From an uncultured Oscillospiraceae bacterium (GTDB lineage Bacteria; Bacillota; Clostridia; Oscillospirales; Oscillospiraceae), in assembly GCA_934646005.1 (NCBI GenBank), contig CAKUED010000008.1, positions 1-64,000 of the forward strand: 64,000 nucleotides of DNA, in the 5' to 3' direction. Shown here one piece after another: positions 51,469-57,803 of this stretch (position 1 is the first letter of the stretch; each line of letters opens with the position of its first letter). The position numbers and the translations under genes were made by a program. The notes under the pieces were generated by a model. The model was not told the origin of the DNA, did no database searches, and saw nothing but the letters and a program-made list of their open reading frames with translations.

Positions 51469-51952
51469 TTACTCCATACGTTTTCTGATTTCCGCGCCGC
51501 CCTTGATCCGTACCAGTACTTCGTCAGCGGAGAGGACGGTCACGCGCTCTACGAGCTGACGGATCATCGTTTCGTTCCATTCCGTAATATACGGCTCAGC
51601 GGCTTGCAGCGCCTGCTCTGCCTGCTTCATGCGGGTGCAAACGCGGTTTGCATCGGCACTGCCTTGCAGGATCGCTTCCTTCTGTTTTTTGAGCGCAGTC
51701 TGTTCGGCAAGGATTGGTCTGTGCGGCGATCTGCGTGACCGTCCGAAGCTGCCGATCCACCTCTGGTCCTGTAATATCCGCTGGTCTGAAACGGACGATA
51801 CCGTCTCTGTCAACCGAGCAGAGCGGCTGTCCATTCCATTTGACGTGGAGCAGACCGTCCTCCAGCAGCCTTGCATCCAGTTCCCTGCGCAGGAGCTTCT
51901 GCTCTACCTCTCGCAGAAATCTATCCTTCTGCGGTGTGAGTTCTTCGTTCAT
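51469..51952 (-). pseudogene. Serine recombinase C-terminal remnant joined to a small conserved protein, frameshifted
   Basis: The ATG at 51952 starts MNEELTPQKDRFLREVEQKLL ... GLLHVKWNGQPLCSVDRDG, a small protein of the kind carried on Clostridial integrative elements. At about 51720 the frame changes, and the remaining codons to 51469 encode LAEQTALKKQKEAILQGSAD ... YITEWNETMIRQLVERVTVL, the coiled-coil and tail of a large serine recombinase. The catalytic domain is missing. This looks like the scar of an older element deleted before the one now at 52.3-59.6 kb. Confidence 0.6.
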
Positions 51953-52135
51953 TCAATACCTCCATTCTCAGCGCCCCTTTTGAGCGCAAAAAAGCGCTGG
52001 TCATTGGTTCGTCAAAACCAACAATCCAACGCCCATAATTTTGTGAAAGATTTTTCTTCGTTTTTTCCGAAATCAACCCGTTGTCCCCCTCTGAAAAAGG
52101 GCGCTGCCACTGAAATTCTGCTTGAATATAGAAAA

Positions 52136-52166
52136 ACAGAGGTTCAAAACCTGTTTGAACCTCTGT
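52136..52166 (-). terminator. Hairpin in non-coding DNA
   Basis: A 13-bp perfect stem ACAGAGGTTCAAA/TTTGAACCTCTGT with loop ACCTG; on the minus strand it is followed by TTTTTCTATA. It stops transcripts entering the scar region from the right. The flanking stretch 51953-52211 holds no supported gene. Confidence 0.6.
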
Positions 52167-52211
52167 ATACCGTGATTTCATCTATGGAATTACCTAAGAA
52201 TTTTGAGAATA

Positions 52212-52277
52212 AAAAATTGCCGAACCCATTGAGATGACTGGCTTTTTTGCCATTTCATCTATAGTGTTCGGCAATTA
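52212..52277 (-). terminator. Long terminator hairpin next to the 11-bp repeat; likely the original tRNA-Pro terminator
   Basis: On the minus strand AATTGCCGAAC ... GTTCGGCAATT encloses a second stem (AGATGAAATGGC / GCCAGTCATCT, imperfect) and is followed by TTTTTTATTC. It directly follows ACTCGGACCA, a copy of the tRNA-Pro 3' end. This is the arrangement left when an element inserts into the end of a tRNA gene and displaces its terminator. Confidence 0.6.
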
Positions 52278-52287
52278 TGGTCCGAGT
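52277..52287 (-). repeat. Candidate distal attachment site, 11-bp copy of tRNA-Pro 3' end
   Basis: ATGGTCCGAGT (52277-52287) is identical to 59561-59571, where it covers the acceptor end and CCA of tRNA-Pro. The identity ends at both sides, so the core is 11 bp. The region between the copies is 7.3 kb. Confidence 0.5.
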
Positions 52288-52352
52288 AGAATTATAGGGT
52301 TTCACGAAATTAGAAGTATAAAACGGTTTTGGGTAGTCGGCAATTGGTATTT

Positions 52353-52859
52353 CTATTGAGCTTTCTCGGATAAGCGTATCCTCTCGACTAAATGATTTGC
52401 CCAAACGAGAAGTTGTAAGGCGCGTTGTTCACTATCTTCCCAGTCACACTCATGAGCACGAGGATTTCGTATGCCTGTCATACATCCGGAAAAGATTTGC
52501 ATATATCCAATCTGTTCATCCCGTTCTGAAGTGCTTTCTCCGGCGTTAATCTTTAATATGGGAGTATTCCCATTAAAGACCGCTGTCATCAGTTTGGAAC
52601 CGGTTAGATTTGTGTCACCTTGTTTTGCTGTTTTTTTGACCAAGTTATCAATAAACTTATATGCTTCCTCAACAGCGCGAGCATGGTGGCCATCTCGGTA
52701 TAGTTTCTCTACCGTTTTTCGGAGTGCCTTATCTGTTACCAGTTGATCAAAAGCATCAACTGGTAGTTGCTTTTCTACATCTTTTCGTGGTAGTACCCCA
52801 GAAGAAGCATCAATGTCCTCTTGGAGCCTTTTGACTTTCAAAAAAATAGTCTTGTCCAT
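52353..52859 (-). CDS. TIGR02391/Ymh-family protein, HEPN-like
   Basis: The 168-residue protein fits the Ymh family. It has LYRDGHHARAVEEAYKFIDNLVK, the glycine and LM block GDTNLTGSKLMTAVFNG, then IFSGCMTGIRNPRAHE and an end rich in hydrophobic helices. R131-N132-x3-H136 matches the R-x4-6-H catalytic motif of HEPN ribonucleases. Such proteins occur in phage-defence islands, but no member of this exact arrangement that I know has a tested function. Its ATG shares a base with the stop of the DUF5343 gene (TAATG), so the pair is translated together. Confidence 0.75.
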   Translation of the reverse strand: MDKTIFLKVKRLQEDIDASSGVLPRKDVEKQLPVDAFDQLVTDKALRKTVEKLYRDGHHARAVEEAYKFIDNLVKKTAKQGDTNLTGSKLMTAVFNGNTPILKINAGESTSERDEQIGYMQIFSGCMTGIRNPRAHECDWEDSEQRALQLLVWANHLVERIRLSEKAQ

Positions 52860-53554
52860 TAAGATCTACCGTAAAGATGTTTAGCCATACTGGCAAAAAT
52901 ACTGTCGATTTGATCAGGAGATGCATCGGGCGAAATATGAATTTGCAAATCAATGTGTACCGACGGGGTAGGAGAAGCGGCAACAGTAGGCATAATGGGA
53001 GCATTTGCATCAACGGCTGGCATAGGGGGTACAGAAACAGGATTGGCACCATTATCAGCCAAAACACTTTTCTGCGGCTTATTTGTCTTGGCTTTTTTGG
53101 GGGCTGTCGTGGTCTTTGTAACATCAGCGTCTGCTTTAATTTGACCGCTTTTCAGCATAGAAAAGGTCGAGGTAATCTTACCAGCGGCGTTGTCTCCTAA
53201 AGAGCAGGTGTCCATAAACCAAGATTTCGCAGTTGCATTGTCAACTTGCGTATCAGGAAAAAGATCGAGCAGCTCTTGAGGATAGATTTCAGCAATAATA
53301 GCGGAACATACGTCTGGGTATTTAGCATCACTTCTCCAGTCAGTTGCCCGCGGTTGCGGTTTTCCGTCCGCATCAATTATCCCCATTTGTCTAAGAGGAG
53401 CTAAAATGTTCCGCGCAGATTGATCAGAATTCAAACTAAGCAACGATTTCAAATAACTCACATTAACAACAGAGGGGATAGTTTTCTTAAACTGGTTGCG
53501 AAGCTGCCACCAGCTTTTTTCAGATATCATCGGATAAATTTGCTTGTCAGCCAC
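52859..53554 (-). CDS. DUF5343-domain protein, partner of the Ymh/HEPN protein
   Basis: The start is the GTG at 53554 (ADKQIYPMISEKSWWQLR follows), eight bases after AAGGAG; a GTG three codons earlier overlaps that site. The 231-residue protein has the DUF5343 N-terminal winged-helix-like domain (about 1-135; LRNQFKKTIPSVVNVSYLKSLL, NILAPLRQMGIIDADGKP). A Lys/Pro/Ala-rich linker (about 145-185) and a short C-terminal segment (VHIDLQIHISPDASPDQIDSIFASM) follow. The linker is what one expects of a tether between a sensor or DNA-binding part and a partner-binding end. It is the first gene of a two-gene operon. Confidence 0.75.
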   Translation of the reverse strand: MADKQIYPMISEKSWWQLRNQFKKTIPSVVNVSYLKSLLSLNSDQSARNILAPLRQMGIIDADGKPQPRATDWRSDAKYPDVCSAIIAEIYPQELLDLFPDTQVDNATAKSWFMDTCSLGDNAAGKITSTFSMLKSGQIKADADVTKTTTAPKKAKTNKPQKSVLADNGANPVSVPPMPAVDANAPIMPTVAASPTPSVHIDLQIHISPDASPDQIDSIFASMAKHLYGRS

Positions 53555-53585
53555 ATTTTTCACTCCTTAATCATGATTTTATTAC

Positions 53586-53614
53586 ATTATAACTCATGAT
53601 TTGTCTTTTTTCAA
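53586..53614 (-). promoter_or_regulatory. Promoter of the DUF5343-Ymh operon
   Basis: On the minus strand TTGAAA (53609-53614), 17 bp and TATAAT (53586-53591) form a near-consensus promoter. AATCATGA occurs on both sides of the -10 box (a direct repeat), a possible binding site for the DUF5343 protein itself. Confidence 0.7.
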
Positions 53615-53671
53615 CCAGTTTTTCTCATGGTAGTAATCTGAGCAATTTGGTAAGAATCCTTTTCAAACTTC

Positions 53672-53868
53672 GGGACAAATTGTCCCATACCGCTTCCCCC
53701 AGACATGGCTCTGGTGGTATATCCCCCGTCGCCGCATATCGTTCAGAACAGCCGGGAGTTGTCTGTCAAGGGTGCATCGCACCGCCGTATATCGGCGGCT
53801 TGCCCTTGACTGGCGGCCCCGGCTGTGCTATTTTCCGGCGGCGCGGCGGGGGTATATCCTCCAGAGCC
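53672..53868. repeat. GGGACA palindrome copy 1 and a 162-bp nested inverted repeat
   Basis: GGGACAA-A-TTGTCCC lies at 53672-53686. Next to it four nested arms pair around one centre. They are 53707-53727 with 53848-53868 (18 of 21), 53748-53756 with 53818-53826, 53765-53772 with 53803-53810, and CCGCCG (53782-53787) with CGGCGG (53793-53798). The whole 162 bp can fold as one long stem. It fills the otherwise gene-free gap between the DUF5343 promoter and the small Cys protein. Confidence 0.7.
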
Positions 53869-53932
53869 GCACCCTTTCCCATGACTGGGAAAGGGCGGGG
53901 GGATTGGGTTGAACATGAACGGAGGTTTACTT

Positions 53933-54115
53933 ATGAACTTTACCAACAGTCCCTATGAGCGCATGATGAAAGAGATCCCCCATCCAGAAGCACCCGCCCC
54001 GCAGAAGGCACCGGAAGGAACGCCTTGTGCGGGGTGTCCTTATTGGAGAGGGATCGGCTGCCTGTTTTGCTATCGGGAGCACCTCAAAAAGCAGGGCCGA
54101 TGTGTGGACATTTAG
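53933..54115 (+). CDS. Small cysteine-rich protein of integrative elements
   Basis: The ATG at 53933 follows CGGAGG. The 60-residue protein starts NFTNSPYERMMKEIPHP and ends with CAGCPYWRGIGCLFCYREHLKKQGRC, whose paired cysteines could bind zinc. I recall near-identical small proteins on Tn1549-like elements of gut Clostridia, next to sigma and recombinase genes; no function is known. It supports the view that this stretch is mobile DNA. Confidence 0.7.
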   Translation: MNFTNSPYERMMKEIPHPEAPAPQKAPEGTPCAGCPYWRGIGCLFCYREHLKKQGRCVDI

Positions 54116-54620
54116 CCCGAAAAAACGCCCTGTTTGCAAGGGTTTCCAGCCTCGGCTTTTGAGGGGGTAATATGATTATATGTCCTGTACGGATATTGCT
54201 AAATACTTTCCACATTTTCCGATCTGCCGGGGAACAGTTTTTGCTGTTCCCCGGCATTTCTACTTTGGGACATTTTGTCCCAAAGTTAAGGAACGGAGCG
54301 TCAGCACCGGGCCGCAGACAACCGGGTTTGGGGAGACTCCCCAACAAGCATTTTGGCAAGTATTTTTCCGCCGCCCGGCGCAAAAATCTTGAGTGTGTTC
54401 ACACTCGAATTGCTTGCCAAAAACGCAAGTGTGGCTACACTTGCCCTGCTTGCCGTTAGTGAAATCCCCATCCGTAGCCTTGCCTGTTGAATGGAAAGAA
54501 ACTACAATATATGTAGTCCAAGAAACTGATAGCTAAAAATTCTGAAATACTTTAAGTGTTTTTACGAATTTCACCGTACTATATATGACCGGTTAATTCA
54601 CATGGCAAGAGGTGAACTTT
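54116..54620. other. Non-coding DNA with hairpins, including palindrome copy 2
   Basis: The 505-bp gap contains a strong hairpin GCCGGGGAACAG/CTGTTCCCCGGC (54226-54255). The second GGGACA...TGTCCC palindrome lies at 54262-54286 with stem ACTTTGGGAC/GTCCCAAAGT. Two short stems are GAGTGTG/CACACTC and CAAGTGT/ACACTTG near 54400-54440. Overlapping frames of 60-100 codons read through these hairpins without ribosome binding sites and are not credible genes. An AT-rich stretch before 54600 is the likely sigma-gene promoter. Confidence 0.55.
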
Positions 54621-55157
54621 TTGAATGACGAGAGAACGATAACCGCAATCAAGAACCGAAACGAAGCCGCAATCAACGAAGTGATTACAAAGTACTCCAA
54701 ACTGCTGTGGGCGGTTGCAGGCGCGGTTTTGAACAACATGGGATCAACTCAAGATGTCGAGGAGTGTGTTGCCGATACATTCATTTACTTATGGGAACAT
54801 CCTGACAAATACGACCCCCAACGAGGGAAGTTAAAAACATGGCTTTCCATTGTTGCCAGAACACAAGCAGTAAACAGATGTCGGGAAATTTCAAAACGGA
54901 ATACGATTTCGCTTGAGAATACCGATTTCATAGACCAGCTTGGTGTTGTCGATAACATCCTTGAAGCCGAAACCCGAAAGTCCCTGATTGCAGCAGTAAA
55001 TGCCTTGGGTGAGCCAGATCGGGAAATCTTGATCCGCCGCTATTACTATGATCAAAAGCCAAAGGAAATTGCGCTTGCAATGGATATGAGCGTTAAGCAG
55101 GTTGATAACCGCCTATATCAAACAAAGTTGAAATTGCGCGAGTCGCTTTCAAACTAA
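54621..55157 (+). CDS. ECF-type RNA polymerase sigma factor
   Basis: The preferred start is the TTG at 54621 (NDERTITAIKNRN), seven bases after AGAGGT; a GTG at 54612 overlaps that site. The 178-residue protein has sigma region 2 (LLWAVAGAVLNNMGSTQDVEECVADTFIYLWEHPDKYDP and LKTWLSIVARTQAVNRCRE) and region 4 (LGEPDREILIRRYYYDQKPKEIALAMDMSVKQVDNRLYQTKLKLRESL). It should direct RNA polymerase to a small set of promoters, probably in the element. The gene for a membrane anti-sigma-like protein follows after 14 bp. Confidence 0.88.
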   Translation: MNDERTITAIKNRNEAAINEVITKYSKLLWAVAGAVLNNMGSTQDVEECVADTFIYLWEHPDKYDPQRGKLKTWLSIVARTQAVNRCREISKRNTISLENTDFIDQLGVVDNILEAETRKSLIAAVNALGEPDREILIRRYYYDQKPKEIALAMDMSVKQVDNRLYQTKLKLRESLSN

Positions 55158-55171
55158 ACAAGGAGGCCAAT

Positions 55172-56422
55172 ATGGATTCTTTCAATAAAACGAATTTGCA
55201 GAATATAAAAGATATTTTCGAAGAAAAGACAGGCGTTGCGTTGGAAACTCGGCGCCGCCGTCAGCCCATCAGAGCAGCTATGCTTGTAGCTGCTGTATTG
55301 GTTTGTAGTCTCACCATGACGGCATTTGCTGTCAGCCTGTTTTCATCGTTATCCGGAGATGACCTTAGTCTGTCTGCCACCTATGAGGGTAATGGTATCG
55401 TGACTATTCAAGTGGCAAACAAATCCGACAAAGACCTAAGTTTCCAGCGACAGCTTAAACTTATGCGGTGGTCTACCGGAAAGGAAGTTGAGCCTGTTTC
55501 TGATACCATTGTTTTTGATGGAACAGAATTTGAAGCGCATACGAACGGCGTTATGACGGTAGACCTCTCCAAAGCATACGATATGGATTTTCTGGAGCAG
55601 CCGCTTGCCGATGATAACTATTACTTTGTGCTGACAAACAACAATTTTATGTTTGGGCAGGATTGGATGTGTTTTGTCACCTTTGCCGAGCCTATTAAAA
55701 CAGTTGTCGATGACCCCATCCCTGTAACTCCCGTTGAAGCTGACAAAGAACTGGTAGCACAGATTATGGAAGAACTGCAGCCATACTTTGAAAATTATTA
55801 TACCGATATTGCAGATTGGAGAAACCACGCTGACAACTACCTTGTAAAGTGCCAAGAACTACTTGCTACACTTGATCGGGATATTGTTGCCTCGGAGGCA
55901 TCTCCCTTGGCTATTGACGGCCTAAATCCGGATGTTGTTTTTGATAAAACCGCTCCGTTGGAAACGCAGCATTGGCTCACAGGGCTACATGAACATACAC
56001 TTGACGGTTATGGTATCCCCGTTGGCTCCGCAGAGGGTGAAAGCGCATTGGTTTTAAGTGCTTATGTACCCCAGCACAAAGGCGAGGTTGATGGTGGTGC
56101 AGAGGTTCCCTTGCTCTATTTCTTCACTTACAGTGTAGATGACATTCAGAGCCCGGAAGATTATGCCTTTATCCACGGTCAAATTATCACATTTGAGCAG
56201 CTGGAGCAGTACAAGGTTTACGAAGATGACCAGTATGTTTGCTACGAAGTAACCGATCTATTCTATACAAACCTCCGACAGCATGTCGAAAGCATTATCA
56301 GCCAGAGAAGTGATATCTATTTTGATGAACAGGTTTGGGAACGAGTGGAAAATATTTATACCTACTATAAGGACAGAGATGTTCTTGCTAGCCGTTTCTA
56401 CTACAATGTACCTGTTGAATAA
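55172..56422 (+). CDS. Membrane-anchored anti-sigma-factor-like protein
   Basis: The 416-residue protein has a 35-residue cytoplasmic N-terminus (DSFNKTNLQNIKDIFEEKTG, with basic residues RRRRQPIR). One membrane helix (AAMLVAAVLVCSLTMTAFAVSLF) and a large outer domain with an immunoglobulin-like beta start (LSATYEGNGIVTIQVANKSDKDLSFQRQL) follow. Position after an ECF sigma gene and this topology fit an anti-sigma factor that senses an outside signal. No zinc-binding anti-sigma motif is present. Its stop overlaps the next start (TAATG). Confidence 0.75.
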   Translation: MDSFNKTNLQNIKDIFEEKTGVALETRRRRQPIRAAMLVAAVLVCSLTMTAFAVSLFSSLSGDDLSLSATYEGNGIVTIQVANKSDKDLSFQRQLKLMRWSTGKEVEPVSDTIVFDGTEFEAHTNGVMTVDLSKAYDMDFLEQPLADDNYYFVLTNNNFMFGQDWMCFVTFAEPIKTVVDDPIPVTPVEADKELVAQIMEELQPYFENYYTDIADWRNHADNYLVKCQELLATLDRDIVASEASPLAIDGLNPDVVFDKTAPLETQHWLTGLHEHTLDGYGIPVGSAEGESALVLSAYVPQHKGEVDGGAEVPLLYFFTYSVDDIQSPEDYAFIHGQIITFEQLEQYKVYEDDQYVCYEVTDLFYTNLRQHVESIISQRSDIYFDEQVWERVENIYTYYKDRDVLASRFYYNVPVE

Positions 56423-56589
56423 TGATGGAATGGATCAACTGCCCTATTTGCAGGAGCAAAACACGGACAAAAATCCGCATTGATACTGTGCTCAAAAATT
56501 TTCCGCTATTTTGCCCAAAGTGTAAACAGGAGACGCTGATATGCGTTAACGAACTAAATATATCTGTTATCAAAGAGCCAGACGCATAG
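56422..56589 (+). CDS. Cysteine-rich KTR domain protein (55 residues)
   Basis: The ATG at 56422 shares a base with the anti-sigma-like stop (TAATG). The 55-residue product reads MMEWINCPICRSKTRTKIRIDT, then FPLFCPKCKQETLI. It has two CxxC pairs and the K-T-R motif that names the family. This family is widespread on Tn916-like conjugative elements, often near tetracycline resistance genes, and its role is unknown. It probably binds zinc. Its place in the sigma/anti-sigma operon is unusual and suggests a shared task. A terminator follows. Confidence 0.8.
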   Translation: MMEWINCPICRSKTRTKIRIDTVLKNFPLFCPKCKQETLICVNELNISVIKEPDA

Positions 56590-56593
56590 ACGC

Positions 56594-56640
56594 AGAGCCG
56601 ATAACCCGCAGCCTTTGGGCGCGAGTTATCGGCTCTTTTG
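56594..56640 (+). terminator. Terminator of the sigma/anti-sigma/KTR operon
   Basis: A 12-bp perfect stem AGAGCCGATAAC / GTTATCGGCTCT with a 19-base loop is followed by TTTGTTTTC. Confidence 0.8.
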
Positions 56641-57001
56641 TTTTCGGCGGCTGTCAATTAAAGCCGCCGCGTTATACGACGACTTTATAAGGAACACGGC
56701 GGTTTCCGAGGAGGGATCGTCGTGTTCATTTTGCTTTTTCACAGCACCCATGATTTGCACCAGCTAAAAAAAGCGTAGCTTCCCCTCCGGGTAAGTCTGA
56801 CTTCGGATGTGAAATCTGCCAGTACACCAACTGCAACCATGTTTCGCGCGCCCGTACAGCGTCATGCTGTGCGGGCGTTTTTGTATGCCCGCACTTCGGG
56901 ACAATTTGTCCCAAAGTGGCCTGCCCCGGCTGCCGATCTCCGCCGCCCCTCCGTTCAGATCGACTATCCACCCACAAAAAATCTGAACGGAGGAAAATAT
57001 A
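56641..57001. other. Non-coding DNA with palindrome copy 3
   Basis: The 360-bp gap holds a hairpin (CGCCCG...CGGGCG near 56849-56880, followed by TTTTT) and the third GGGACA...TGTCCC palindrome at 56892-56918 (CACTTCGGGACA.../...TGTCCCAAAGTG). A GTG with GAGGAGG starts an 18-codon frame near 56720 (FILLFHSTHDLHQLKKA) that could be a leader peptide; this is weak. ATCTGAACGGAGG before 57002 is the next ribosome binding site. Confidence 0.5.
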
Positions 57002-57424
57002 ATGACAACCATCAATCTGAAAGACTTTTATTCTTGGTATACCCATGATGAATATATCGAAGTTCCCGACGAGGTTGCAGAAGAGCTGAAGGCTGACAAG
57101 CGATACGAGGCCGCCTACCGCCGCCGTGTCACCCGCAACAAGGCACAGTATTCTCTAGACTGCGATGACGGCATCGAGTATTCCGCCTGTCTGCATGAGC
57201 CGTCCCTGGAGGAGCTGGTGCTGCGGGCAGAACGCTTTTTCTACCTCTGGAACGCATTGAACACCCTGCCCGAAATGCAGGGCCGCCGTGTGGAGGCCTG
57301 CGTCATTGATGACAAGAGCTATGCCGAGGTGGGCCGGACCGAGGGCGTACATAGCGGCTCGGTGCGCGGCTCCGTCCTGCGCGGCCTTGAGAGTATGAAG
57401 GAATATCTGAAAGAAAATTGGTAA
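57002..57424 (+). CDS. Sigma-70-like region 4 protein of integrative elements
   Basis: The ATG at 57002 follows GGAGG. The 140-residue protein has an acidic N-terminal part (YSWYTHDEYIEVPDEVAEELKADKRYEAAYRRRVTRNKAQYSLD) and a helix-turn-helix end like sigma region 4 (LEELVLRAERFFYLWNALNTLPEMQGRR and YAEVGRTEGVHSGSVRGSVLRGLESMKEYL). It lacks region 2, so it is not a full sigma factor. Such proteins lie just before the recombinase of Tn916/Tn1549-type elements and probably control excision genes. Confidence 0.85.
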   Translation: MTTINLKDFYSWYTHDEYIEVPDEVAEELKADKRYEAAYRRRVTRNKAQYSLDCDDGIEYSACLHEPSLEELVLRAERFFYLWNALNTLPEMQGRRVEACVIDDKSYAEVGRTEGVHSGSVRGSVLRGLESMKEYLKENW

Positions 57425-57472
57425 TTGGCATCCGGTTTTGCCTGTTTTCTGTCCTTGGTATATGAGGGATGA

Positions 57473-57497
57473 ACTTTGGGACAAGTTGTCCCAAAGT
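57473..57497. repeat. GGGACA palindrome copy 4
   Basis: ACTTTGGGACAA-G-TTGTCCCAAAGT is a perfect palindrome apart from its centre. It lies between the sigma-like gene and the TnpW-like gene and is the clearest of four copies (others at 53672, 54262 and 56892). Confidence 0.75.
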
Positions 57498-57572
57498 CCC
57501 TTATGAGGGGGCCGAGAGGCGGTGCTGTGCGCCGCCCCTCGGTTTTTATCTATTTGTGCGAAAGGAGGCGTA

Positions 57573-57803
57573 ATGCCGGAGCAGTACACCTATCAAGTGG
57601 GCAAAATCAACTTCATCGTTACCCCGGTCTATAAGGACAAGAGGTCGGGTGAAACGATGAAGGATATCCTCTTAAAGCTCATGCTGGCAGACTTGGAAAG
57701 CGGCGACATCCTTAACATCGGGGGTAAGCGGAGGTACAATATACTTGGAAATACTGATTGTCCGACACCCGGGGAAGGAGGATATTTTGAAACTATCGGA
57801 TAA
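57573..57803 (+). CDS. TnpW-like small protein of the element
   Basis: The ATG at 57573 follows AAAGGAGG. The 76-residue protein (PEQYTYQVGKINFIVTPVYKDKRSGETMKDILLKLMLADL) resembles the TnpW family that precedes TnpX-type recombinases on Tn4451-like elements; the match is from memory of the pattern and is moderate. It has no catalytic motif. Its end overlaps the recombinase start by 17 bp, which suggests coupling, and it may assist recombination. Confidence 0.55.
   Translation: MPEQYTYQVGKINFIVTPVYKDKRSGETMKDILLKLMLADLESGDILNIGGKRRYNILGNTDCPTPGEGGYFETIG

Noticed and set aside
54172..54459. Small proteins of 70-95 residues in the gap after the Cys protein
   Set aside because: Overlapping frames read through two strong hairpins, lack ribosome binding sites and resemble no family.
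54116..54620. Origin of transfer in the element
   Set aside because: Hairpins are present, but no relaxase gene or known nic site can be recognised, so it is not listed as an origin.
53672..57497. CRISPR array from the four GGGACA palindromes
   Set aside because: The copies are 0.6-2.6 kb apart with genes between them; there are no regular spacers and no cas genes.
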